DNA of 64,000 bases from an uncultured Bacteroides sp. (GTDB taxonomy: Bacteria > Bacteroidota > Bacteroidia > Bacteroidales > Bacteroidaceae), in contig CAMTOQ010000002.1 in the NCBI GenBank assembly GCA_947074205.1, positions 1 to 64,000 of the forward strand. Direction: 5' to 3'. This document shows, in pieces, positions 1-8,301 of this stretch. Each line of letters starts with the position of its first letter. Position 1 is the stretch's first letter. The notes beneath the pieces are model-generated. The model worked only from the letters and a program-made list of their open reading frames with translations. It ran no database searches and was not told the origin of the DNA. The position numbers and the translations under genes are program-made.

Positions 1-83
1 AACCTTATTTAGGAGTACAATTGTAAACGGTCAACCAACTCCAGGAAATGACAATCTAAGTTTTCGCTGCTCCCTTTCTCTAC

Positions 84-153
84 TTACTGCATACATGGAT
101 GCAGTACTACTGCGGACATATACGCAGGGTTGCTGCAAAGGCCTATGCAGTAA
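84..153. repeat. Dispersed CTGC/GCAG-rich hairpin repeat, copy A
   Basis: A 10-bp perfect inverted repeat (TTACTGCATA at 84-93, TATGCAGTAA at 144-153) encloses about 50 bases full of CTGC and GCAG words. The last 23 bases (131-153) match 26657-26679 at 20 of 23 positions, and both copies also carry TATACGCAG. It lies just past the 3' end of the reverse-strand DUF6078 gene. It could be a transcription end signal or a small dispersed repeat; no coding capacity is visible in bases 1-176. Confidence 0.5.
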
Positions 154-176
154 CTCAAATAGCCTTATCTACCATT

Positions 177-629
177 TTAGCTAACGCTCCAGTCTGGATG
201 AAGCTCGTAACTTTCGAATACTGGTGCTTCTAACCCCACTTGTTGAAAGATGTGGGCTATCTTGCTTTGTTGCTCTGGCGAAATAAGATGCTCTCCCTTT
301 TGTGCATAGAAGAACAGGCGTTCACTGCTGAACACACCCATCACACGTTTTCTTACGTGCGAATAGTGCACTTTTGGCACGACATCGAAGAGATGTTTCA
401 TTCCCAGCGCGTAACGCAAAGGTACATCGCTTCTGAAATGGCCACATTTCTCTCCTTGGGCCACTCGCTCTATATAGGTGGGAGAAATAGTTATCAATCG
501 TTCTCTTGGTTTTGTTTGTTCTTCGTTGAGTTGTGCCGCATGATGGCGCAAACATTGAGCTGATAGTGTACATTGCTGTGCTGTGGCATAGCAGTAAGCA
601 TAGTCGAAAGGAATATTTTCTATTCGCAT
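177..629 (-). CDS. DUF6078 family protein
   Basis: A protein of about 150 residues of unknown function. The pattern, beginning MRIENIPFDYAYC, then a cluster of cysteines (C13, C20 and C26 region), a central YIERVAQGEKCGHF block and a C-terminal part ending near ELHPDWSV, matches what I recall of the Bacteroidetes DUF6078 family, which is restricted to that phylum and has no known role. The frame is open 66 bases further upstream, but I place the start at 629 because family members begin a few residues before the DYAYC segment. It stands alone on the reverse strand, divergent from the receptor operon at 914. The conserved cysteines may bind metal, but that is a guess. Confidence 0.7.
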   Translation of the reverse strand: MRIENIPFDYAYCYATAQQCTLSAQCLRHHAAQLNEEQTKPRERLITISPTYIERVAQGEKCGHFRSDVPLRYALGMKHLFDVVPKVHYSHVRKRVMGVFSSERLFFYAQKGEHLISPEQQSKIAHIFQQVGLEAPVFESYELHPDWSVS

Positions 630-797
630 TATTTTCTCGGTTTTTGTTGTGTTTAATATCCTTGCAAAAGTGTATATGTTTTGGGAGATGGGCAAGAGAT
701 TGGGGGAGAATTGTTAAAGGAGATGCTTATTATTTCTGCATCATTTAAAAAAGAAATCGACACAATCCATATATTCATTTTTACTAAAATCTTGACC

Positions 798-841
798 ACT
801 ATTTAAACAATACTTAAACTCTTTTTAAACACTATTTATTT
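798..841 (+). repeat. 11-bp TTTAAA array, 4 units
   Basis: Four consecutive 11-base units: ACTATTTAAAC, AATACTTAAAC, TCTTTTTAAAC, ACTATTTATTT. It ends at a TTTG (843-846) that could be the -33 box of the receptor operon promoter; no good TAnnTTTG box follows at the right distance. The same unit in the same register occurs at five other intergenic sites in the window. The function is unknown. Confidence 0.75.
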
Positions 842-913
842 CTTTGACATTGGCTTAAACAATTAGGCTGCATAAGTGTTATATAATACAATATTAATCA
901 AACAAAATATAAC

Positions 914-3865
914 ATGAAATGTAGGTCTTATATCTCGTTGTGCATATTATTCTTGCTTGGAGGAGGTTATTTGTCAGCACAAGAACAGCCTACTGAAGAT
1001 AATGAAATAGATCTGAAAACAGAGGAAGTTGTGGTGGTGGCCTATGGCACAGACAAATTAAAATCTCTAACAGGCTCAGCATCATATCTTAAGAGCGACA
1101 AGCTAAGAAGTCATTCCATTACATCAGTTACATCGGCACTTATCGGAAATGTATCAGGGGTTCAGTCAACTTTAGCTGATGGGCAACCTGGCTCAACTCC
1201 TAGCCTTCGCATTAGAGGATTTGGGTCGGTAAACTCATCAAATGAGCCACTCTACGTGGTAGACGGCATGATATATAGTGGCTCTATCAGTAATATTAAT
1301 CCTCAAGATGTGGAGTCGATAGCAGTGTTGAAAGATGCTGCATCTACTGCTCTATATGGCTCGAGTGCCGGAAATGGCGTAGTGCTAATCACAACTAAGC
1401 GAGCATCCGCATTAAAACAGAATCAAATCACCTTGCAAATCTCTCAAGGCTTTAGTCAACGAGGTATCAAAGACTATAAGCGGGTAGGTATAGATGACTA
1501 TTATCCCTTACAATGGGAGATGTTGCGCAATCAATATATTTACGGTTCAGGGCAAGATGCAACAACAGCGGCCCAAAATGCTTCAGACAACTTGTATAAT
1601 CTACTGGGACAGTTTAACGTATATAAGGGAGTGGCAAATAACGAAATTGTGCTGACAGATGGAAGATTGAACCCAACTGCAACAACACTTTTATATGATG
1701 ATTTCGATTGGGCTGGGATGGCTTTCAGAAATGGTTATCGTGGTTCCTATACACTTTCTTATTCCACTAAAACAACAACTAGCGATACCTATGCATCCTT
1801 TAACTATCTAGATGAAAATGGTTCGATGATTGAAACGGTCTATAAAAGATATACGGGGCGTGTAAACTATCGCATCTATCCCACCAAATGGTTTGAATCG
1901 GGAATCAATCTCTCTGTGGGTTACACTGACGCTAAGATCCCAATGACAAGTATGACCTTTACTACCGCAAAGGGTAATATGGCTAACTTCGTTAGACGAA
2001 TGGCTCCTATCTATCCTGTCTATCTTCATAATGAGGATGGTAGCTTTCGTACGGATGAGGTGGGTAATAAACTTTACGATTATACCAGCAATAGAGTATC
2101 TTACTCTGGCAGACATACTATTGCCGAAGCTGAGTTGAATAAGCGAGGTTATACGCGCAACAACTATATAGGAAATGCTTTTGTTTCCTTAACGCCTTTA
2201 GAGGGCTTGCAACTACGATTGAATGGAGCTCTTGAATCGAGTAACGACAGAATGCAGGTCTATTACAACACCGTAGTAGCCGATGGTGCACCTTCGGGAC
2301 GCATTCAGGTGACCAATGAACGTTTCTTTAGCTATAACTTCAGCCAATTGATTAATTATCAAAAGCAATTGGGAGATAACCAGATTGAAGTAATGCTTGG
2401 ACATGAGAATTTTGACTTCTCTTACAATTATCAATATGTGTACAAGCAGAAGCAAATCATGAATGGGATTTACGAGCTGGATAACTTTTCGATATTGAGT
2501 AAGTTGACTTCGCGTAAAGATGTTTACAGAAAAGAGGGATACTTTGCAAGGGCGAACTACAACTACAGAAACACGTATTACTTTTCCGGTTCTTTTAGAC
2601 GGGATGGGTCATCACGTTTTGAGAAGAGTTCACGATGGGGAAATTTTTGGTCGGTGGGTGCTTCTTGGCGTTTGGAACAAGAGAAGTTCTTGAAGAACCT
2701 GGAATTCATCAATCTATTAAAATTGAGAGGTTCTTATGGTGAAACGGGCAATGATGGAGTGTTGAGTGGTGGAGCTCAAAACTATTATCCATGGCAGACT
2801 CTATATAATACAGGGGTTAACAATAGCGAGGAAGAGGGCTTGTACTTTAGCGTTTTTGGCAATACCAATCTAAAGTGGGAAACGCAACGATCGTGGGACA
2901 TGGCATTAGAATTTATGCTATTCTCGCGACTTACAGGTACTATTGAGTATTTCTATAAGACGTCTAATGATTTGCTATTTAATGTACCATCGGCCTTGTC
3001 GAATGGTATAACTTCGGTCTGGAAAAACTTAGGGAAAGTGAGCAACAAAGGATTAGAGTTTACTATTACTTATGACTATCTTGATCATAAAGATTGGCAG
3101 GGTAGTATTGGTTTCAATGGGACCTACCTAAGGAATAGGGTAAACAAAATGCCTGATGGATTGCCAGAGATTGTGAGTAACACAATGAAGATAGAGGAGG
3201 GACATTCGATTTACGATTTCTATCTTCGAGACTACCAAGGAGTGAACCCCGAGAATGGTGATGCGATCTATACACTTGATGAGTCTAAGTCGTCTACTTC
3301 CCAGAAAAGTATTGTGGAAATAGGTGGCAAACGGTTTACTAGTGATCCAAATGCTGCTAGTTATCATTATTGCGGTAGTTCTGTACCTAAGTTTTATGGT
3401 GGGTTCAATACTCATCTACGTTACCGTGATTTCTCTCTTTCGTTGCAATTTAGCTATGGCATCGGAAGTAAAATATATGATGCTAGTTATGCAGAATTGA
3501 TGGGCAACCAAATGGGCTTTGCCATGCACCAGGATATGAAGAAGGCGTGGCGTAACCCCGGGGATATAACGACTGTGCCTCGTATTGATGGATCACAAAA
3601 TACCCGCTTTGGAGTGGTGTCGGATCGGTTTCTTGTTAACGGTAACTATCTAGTATTTCAAAATGCCGCTTTAAACTATAGTGTACCCAGTATTTTTCTG
3701 CAGAAGATTTATCTAGAACAAATGACACTGACATTAAGTGGAGAGAATCTAGTACAATGGAACCATAGAACTGGGATTAACTCTTTGGCCAACTTCAATG
3801 GGTATACTTATAATTTATATGTTCCGGCTAGAGTGTTTACCTTCACCATCAACCTAACTCTTTAA
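914..3865 (+). CDS. SusC-like TonB-dependent outer-membrane receptor
   Basis: A 983-residue TonB-dependent transporter of the SusC/RagA family, expected to form a 22-strand outer-membrane barrel that takes in a ligand with TonB energy. Residues 1-22 are a signal peptide. A TonB-box-like EVVVVAYG follows at about 38-45, then the plug (about 48-162, with LRIRGFGS, LYVVDG and GNGVVLITTK), then the barrel to the C-terminal aromatic-rich strand. The usual carboxypeptidase-like N-terminal domain of glycan SusC proteins is absent: only about 15 residues separate signal peptide and TonB box. It is first in an operon with susD, a binding protein, FecCD permease and ATPase, 5' of urease, so I infer a nickel-chelate or other metal-complex ligand rather than a polysaccharide. 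No glycoside hydrolase gene is nearby. Confidence 0.9.
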   Translation: MKCRSYISLCILFLLGGGYLSAQEQPTEDNEIDLKTEEVVVVAYGTDKLKSLTGSASYLKSDKLRSHSITSVTSALIGNVSGVQSTLADGQPGSTPSLRIRGFGSVNSSNEPLYVVDGMIYSGSISNINPQDVESIAVLKDAASTALYGSSAGNGVVLITTKRASALKQNQITLQISQGFSQRGIKDYKRVGIDDYYPLQWEMLRNQYIYGSGQDATTAAQNASDNLYNLLGQFNVYKGVANNEIVLTDGRLNPTATTLLYDDFDWAGMAFRNGYRGSYTLSYSTKTTTSDTYASFNYLDENGSMIETVYKRYTGRVNYRIYPTKWFESGINLSVGYTDAKIPMTSMTFTTAKGNMANFVRRMAPIYPVYLHNEDGSFRTDEVGNKLYDYTSNRVSYSGRHTIAEAELNKRGYTRNNYIGNAFVSLTPLEGLQLRLNGALESSNDRMQVYYNTVVADGAPSGRIQVTNERFFSYNFSQLINYQKQLGDNQIEVMLGHENFDFSYNYQYVYKQKQIMNGIYELDNFSILSKLTSRKDVYRKEGYFARANYNYRNTYYFSGSFRRDGSSRFEKSSRWGNFWSVGASWRLEQEKFLKNLEFINLLKLRGSYGETGNDGVLSGGAQNYYPWQTLYNTGVNNSEEEGLYFSVFGNTNLKWETQRSWDMALEFMLFSRLTGTIEYFYKTSNDLLFNVPSALSNGITSVWKNLGKVSNKGLEFTITYDYLDHKDWQGSIGFNGTYLRNRVNKMPDGLPEIVSNTMKIEEGHSIYDFYLRDYQGVNPENGDAIYTLDESKSSTSQKSIVEIGGKRFTSDPNAASYHYCGSSVPKFYGGFNTHLRYRDFSLSLQFSYGIGSKIYDASYAELMGNQMGFAMHQDMKKAWRNPGDITTVPRIDGSQNTRFGVVSDRFLVNGNYLVFQNAALNYSVPSIFLQKIYLEQMTLTLSGENLVQWNHRTGINSLANFNGYTYNLYVPARVFTFTINLTL

Positions 3866-3877
3866 TTTAGACCTATC

Positions 3878-5371
3878 ATGAAGAATTATCTCTATATAAT
3901 TATCTGCATAGCATTGACATGGAATAGCTGCGTGGTGACTAGTTGCTCATCCGACTATCTAGATACCGCCCCATCTAATGCAGTATCTGAGACGCTTGTG
4001 GGCTCGTCTATTGAAAGTTTATATATGGCTGTAAATGGCATCCATCGCAAGATGGTTTCGCAAGATAAGGCTGTGCAATATGTAGGGGCTTATCCTGGTT
4101 TTATGATATGCTCTGATGTCTTGTCAGATGATATGACATGGGAGCAAAATCAAGAGTTTCTTGCAGTGCACCAATGGCAAGTACAGCCTTCAGCGACTCA
4201 TAAAATTGTGGGATTGGTGTGGGAATCCTATTATGAGTTTATACTTAATGCGAATTTAGTACTTCACTATGTAGATAATTTTTCGGAAAGCAGTCCTAGT
4301 CTTTCGCGTTGGGTAAAGGGTGAAGCACTATGCTTCAGAGCTTTTTCACATTTTATGTTAGTTCAGCTTTATGCAGAAAGATATGTAGGTGGGAAGGACA
4401 ACACACAACTTGGCGTGCCTTATCGTGTGGATAAGGAGATTAAGAATCAGTCTAGAAATACGGTTGAGGATTGCTACCGGTATATCAATTCCGATCTAGA
4501 TGAAGCCCTTAATCTTCTCGAAGATTATCAACCTAAAAGCGTAAGTCATTTCTCGCCAATAGTAGTACTTGGGATAAAAGCAAGAGTAGCCATGGCTCAA
4601 CAAGATTACAGTAAAGCTAGTGAATATGCAGAAAAAGCTATTGCAGCGGCAGAAAAAGCAGGTTTTAAGCTGATGGAAGGTGATGAACTCTACAATGGAT
4701 TTACCGATATTGCTACTAAGACCAAAGAGGCATTATGGGCAGCTCTTACATTGGATGATCAAACGGTAAATTACTATTCTTACTATGCACTAATGACTTG
4801 GAACTTCAATTCAGAACCTGTTCGAATGGGGGTGAAGCAGATTAGTGAATCGCTCTACAAACAGCTATCTGCTACTGATTTGCGTCGCAAATGGTGGGAC
4901 GAAATGGGAGAATTGCCATTGCCAACTGCCAATTATACGGCTTACAAGTATTCTAACCGTAAGTTCACAGCACGTGCTGAGGGTAACCCTGTGGGTCAAG
5001 TAGCTTTTATGCGATTGGCGGAACTCTATCTGATTTATGCTGAAGCTGCGGTGCGTAGTGGCAATAACGTGGCAGCAAGTGAAGTGTTTAGTCGCCTCAT
5101 GATTACGCGAGACCCGGAATTTAATGCTCCTACATCTCCTGCCGATTTGCTTACTCAAATATTGATTAGCCGCCGTTTAGAGCTATGGGGAGAAGGTTTT
5201 AGATTTTACGATTTAAAACGCTTGGGTGAACCATTGCATCGTGATGGGTCCAATTTCAATTCTGCATTCTGTATTGTTCTTGATATACCCGCTTCGGATC
5301 CTCGTTGGCAATGGGCTATTCCGCAAGCTGAACTAGATGTGAATAGTAATATGGTACAAAACCACTATTGA
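3878..5371 (+). CDS. SusD/RagB-like outer-membrane lipoprotein
   Basis: A 497-residue surface lipoprotein that forms the lid over the SusC-like barrel and helps capture ligand. The N-terminus has two candidate lipidation cysteines, C18 (WNSC) and C23 (VTSC); C23, followed by SSDYLDTAP, fits the usual SusD start best. The TPR-like helical region runs over about 130-290 and the C-terminal SusD domain includes FMRLAELYLIYAEAA and LISRRLELWGEGFRFYDL, hallmark motifs of the family. It starts 12 bases after the receptor gene. Partnering with an ABC metal-type importer instead of glycan enzymes is unusual for the family. Confidence 0.9.
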   Translation: MKNYLYIIICIALTWNSCVVTSCSSDYLDTAPSNAVSETLVGSSIESLYMAVNGIHRKMVSQDKAVQYVGAYPGFMICSDVLSDDMTWEQNQEFLAVHQWQVQPSATHKIVGLVWESYYEFILNANLVLHYVDNFSESSPSLSRWVKGEALCFRAFSHFMLVQLYAERYVGGKDNTQLGVPYRVDKEIKNQSRNTVEDCYRYINSDLDEALNLLEDYQPKSVSHFSPIVVLGIKARVAMAQQDYSKASEYAEKAIAAAEKAGFKLMEGDELYNGFTDIATKTKEALWAALTLDDQTVNYYSYYALMTWNFNSEPVRMGVKQISESLYKQLSATDLRRKWWDEMGELPLPTANYTAYKYSNRKFTARAEGNPVGQVAFMRLAELYLIYAEAAVRSGNNVAASEVFSRLMITRDPEFNAPTSPADLLTQILISRRLELWGEGFRFYDLKRLGEPLHRDGSNFNSAFCIVLDIPASDPRWQWAIPQAELDVNSNMVQNHY

Positions 5372-5380
5372 TGAGTAGAT

Positions 5381-6460
5381 ATGAATAGTAAATATTGGGT
5401 ATTTATTTTTTCGTTGCTTTGTACCTTTTACTCTTGTAAAAATGAGGTAGAAATGCAAGAGGGATATCGGTATTTTAAAGATTTCCTCTCTAGGGAAGTT
5501 ATAATACCCGATACAATTCGAAGCATAATTCCGCTGAATGAATCTACCATGCGAATGGTAAGTTATGTCAAAGCCACCGATTTAGTATGCGGAATTGAGG
5601 ATGTTGAGATGCGAGGTGTTGCCTTTACCCACATATTTGCCAACCCAGAGATTAGAACAAAACCTGTAATAGGCCCAATGTACGGAGGTGATGCTGAACT
5701 TATTATGATTCAGAAGCCAGATATAGTTATTGTATCTAATCTCAACGCTTCCGAGGCTGACGAGATGCAGCAAAAAATGGATATACCTGTAGTGGTGATA
5801 GGCTATGGTGATATGGGGCCAAATAGGGAAGACTTTTATGCGGGACTAAGGCTTTTAGGTGATTTACTTGACAAAGGTATGGAAGCTGATTCATTGATAG
5901 CATATGTTCAAACAGAGATAGAAGAACTGCACCAAAGAACAGTAAACAAGGTTAGCCCCACTATCTATCTTGGAGGGATATCTTATCGTGGTAGGCACGA
6001 TATACTTTCCACTGACCCTCATTATGCTCCATTCGAGATGACCAATCTATCAAATATCGCATTACAAATAGAAGAGGCAAAGATTCCCGAAATAGGTAAT
6101 ACCACTATAGATATCGAGTCTTTGTTGAGTTGGAACCCAGAAGTTATGTTTATCGATCAGGGAGGCTATAGACTCGTCAAGAATAATTTTGATAGCTTTA
6201 GCGCACTTTCTAGGCTACTCGATTGTTATAAGAATAAGCAAATCTATCTATTGTGGCCCTACTATATGTTCCACTCTAATTTCGAGGTGATGCTTATCAA
6301 CGCTTGGAATGTGGGTAAAGTGATTTATCCCGATGAGTTTAAAGATGTAGATATAAAGAATAAGACGGATGAGATATTAATGCATTTTGTAGGCAAACCT
6401 GTATCTCCTGAACTAATTGAGCAGTGGGGATGGTTCCGTAATATAACTGACGAATTATAA
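5381..6460 (+). CDS. Periplasmic chelate/metal-binding lipoprotein of an ABC importer
   Basis: A 359-residue solute-binding protein of the BtuF/FhuD/FecB class (Peripla_BP_2 fold). The signal sequence ends at a lipobox cysteine, C19 (FYSC). Family features include the early IIPLNESTMRMVSYV segment, KPDIVIVSN in the middle and WNPEVMFIDQGG later. The fold class handles ferric siderophores, cobalamin and, in Helicobacter NiuBDE systems, nickel or cobalt. It is fed by the SusC/SusD pair upstream and hands over to the permease that begins 2 bases downstream. I see no cobalamin-riboswitch-like GCCACTG word before the operon, so B12 is less likely. Ligand identity is inferred from the urease neighbourhood. 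Confidence 0.8.
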   Translation: MNSKYWVFIFSLLCTFYSCKNEVEMQEGYRYFKDFLSREVIIPDTIRSIIPLNESTMRMVSYVKATDLVCGIEDVEMRGVAFTHIFANPEIRTKPVIGPMYGGDAELIMIQKPDIVIVSNLNASEADEMQQKMDIPVVVIGYGDMGPNREDFYAGLRLLGDLLDKGMEADSLIAYVQTEIEELHQRTVNKVSPTIYLGGISYRGRHDILSTDPHYAPFEMTNLSNIALQIEEAKIPEIGNTTIDIESLLSWNPEVMFIDQGGYRLVKNNFDSFSALSRLLDCYKNKQIYLLWPYYMFHSNFEVMLINAWNVGKVIYPDEFKDVDIKNKTDEILMHFVGKPVSPELIEQWGWFRNITDEL

Positions 6461-6462
6461 GC

Positions 6463-7524
6463 ATGAAAGACAAAGATCTTATTAAGCAATACAAACGACT
6501 GCGACTAAATAGAGTGGTCTTTGCCTTAGCAATGCTCATCTTTTTGATAGTTGTTATGGTATATGCATTTACTACTGGCGGAAGTCATTTAACGTTAAGC
6601 GACTTTTTCTCTATCTTCCAACCCGGAAATCATGAGATGAGTACACAAATATTCTTTAATATTCGACTACCTCGTATTATTGGTGCTATTATTACAGGTG
6701 TAGCTCTTGCAATATCTGGAGTAGTGATGCAGATTATTCTACGGAATCCTTTGGCTTCCCCCTATACTATGGGAATATCCTCATCAGCAGCCTTTGGTGC
6801 TGCACTTGCTATCATCCTTTTTGGAGGCTATAATTCTGTGGGTAAAGTAGGGAGTGTTTTCTACTTCGACAATCCTTATACCATCGCTATATTCTCGTTT
6901 ATAACCTCTCTGCTGGCTTTGTTTTTCATATTAATGATATCGAAATGGCGAAGCACCAATTCCGAGATTATTATTTTGGCAGGTATCATCATCAGTTCTT
7001 TCTTTGGGGCAGGCATCGCTGCATTGCAGTATATCGCTAATAAGGTACAGCTTGCTACAATAGTCTTCTGGTCTTTTGGGGATTTGGGGCGTTCCAATTG
7101 GACAAGGCTTCTGATTATCTGTGTGGTATGCATACCTATATTTATCTATTTCTATGTCAATAGATGGAACTATAAGGCCTTACGAAGTGGAGATGAATAT
7201 GCGTATAGTTTAGGGGTGAATGCAGCCCGATTACGTCATACCACCTTGATTTGTTGTACTCTTTGCACATCTATTGTAGTTTCATTTTTTGGAGTTATTG
7301 CGTTCGTTGGGTTGGTAGTGCCCCACATAGTGCGAGCTGCCATAGGAAACAATGAGGAACACCTAATTCCATGCACAGCTATTTGCGGAGGTGTATTCCT
7401 CCTATTATGCGACACTTTGGGAAGAACACTTTTCTCACCAACTGTTATTCCTGTTGGGATTATTACCTCATTTGTTGGAGTACCCATCTTTTTATTTCTA
7501 TTATTTAAGAATAAATTGAAATGA
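6463..7524 (+). CDS. FecCD/BtuC-type ABC importer permease
   Basis: A 353-residue inner-membrane permease with about ten hydrophobic helices. Residues 68-71 (RLPR), 85-90 and 94-106 (RNPLASPYTMGIS) reproduce the strongly conserved N-terminal motifs of the FecCD family, and the cytoplasmic coupling region YKALRSGDEYAYSLGV lies near 225-245. It would form a homodimeric channel with the ATPase encoded immediately downstream; the two genes overlap by 4 bases. The family moves siderophores, haem, cobalamin or metal chelates. Specificity cannot be read from the sequence; context suggests nickel supply for urease. Confidence 0.88.
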   Translation: MKDKDLIKQYKRLRLNRVVFALAMLIFLIVVMVYAFTTGGSHLTLSDFFSIFQPGNHEMSTQIFFNIRLPRIIGAIITGVALAISGVVMQIILRNPLASPYTMGISSSAAFGAALAIILFGGYNSVGKVGSVFYFDNPYTIAIFSFITSLLALFFILMISKWRSTNSEIIILAGIIISSFFGAGIAALQYIANKVQLATIVFWSFGDLGRSNWTRLLIICVVCIPIFIYFYVNRWNYKALRSGDEYAYSLGVNAARLRHTTLICCTLCTSIVVSFFGVIAFVGLVVPHIVRAAIGNNEEHLIPCTAICGGVFLLLCDTLGRTLFSPTVIPVGIITSFVGVPIFLFLLFKNKLK

Positions 7525-8285
7525 ACATAGAGATAAATAATCTATCATTTGCCTATAAAGATAAGTTGGCGCTAGATGATATTAATCTGACGATGGAATC
7601 GGGAGATCTAGTAACTATATTAGGTCCTAATGGTTCGGGGAAAAGTACGCTTTTAAAGTGTATTGTTTCTATTCTTAAGACCAATGATGGAGCTATTCAT
7701 ATTGATGGAAGAAGTCAGAAATCATATACCCCTAGAGAACTTTCTCAACTCATAGCCTATATTCCTCAAAGTGAGATATGTACAATGGAACTCAATGTTT
7801 TTGATACAGTGATGCTGGGAAGGAAGCCCTACATAGGATGGCATTCGTCTCAAGAAGATCTTGAGAAAACAGAACGCATACTTCTAGAACTGGACCTGGA
7901 AGAGTTTGCCTTCCGTAGCATGCAGACGCTTAGTGGTGGACAACGACAGCGCGTTTACATTGCTAGAGCCATGATACAAGAGCCTAAGATTTTGCTCCTT
8001 GATGAGCCAACAGCCAATCTAGATATTTATCATCAACTTAAAGTGATGGAGCTGTTGAAGAAATTGGCAGCAGAAGGTATGATTATTATCCTTACAGAGC
8101 ATGATATAAACATGGCTTCACGGTATGCTAGCAAAGTAATAATGCTGCGCAATGGTAAAGTGTTCAACTGTGGAGATAACTCCGTTTTTTCAGAGGAGAA
8201 CATTCGTAATTTATATGACATTCATGCCTCTATTCATTGTCTTCACGACCAAATATATGTTGTTCCGGAAAGTATTGTGAAATAA
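7521..8285 (+). CDS. ABC importer ATPase, FecE/BtuD type
   Basis: A 254-residue ATP-binding subunit. Walker A is GPNGSGKS at 35-42, the Q-loop glutamine is Q83 in YIPQ, the signature is LSGGQ at 137-141 and Walker B is ILLLDEP at 157-163, followed by the H-loop in LTEHD. It overlaps the permease stop by 4 bases, as is usual for translationally coupled FecCD/FecE pairs. It powers uptake of the ligand delivered by the binding lipoprotein of the same operon. Confidence 0.92.
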   Translation: MNIEINNLSFAYKDKLALDDINLTMESGDLVTILGPNGSGKSTLLKCIVSILKTNDGAIHIDGRSQKSYTPRELSQLIAYIPQSEICTMELNVFDTVMLGRKPYIGWHSSQEDLEKTERILLELDLEEFAFRSMQTLSGGQRQRVYIARAMIQEPKILLLDEPTANLDIYHQLKVMELLKKLAAEGMIIILTEHDINMASRYASKVIMLRNGKVFNCGDNSVFSEENIRNLYDIHASIHCLHDQIYVVPESIVK

Positions 8286-8301
8286 TTAGATCCAGAATAC
8301 T

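Noticed and set aside
5381..8285. Reading the ABC genes as a vitamin B12 importer (btuFCD)
   Set aside because: Fold classes are the same, but no cobalamin-riboswitch-like sequence precedes the operon and no other B12 gene is near; urease context favours nickel. Not excluded.
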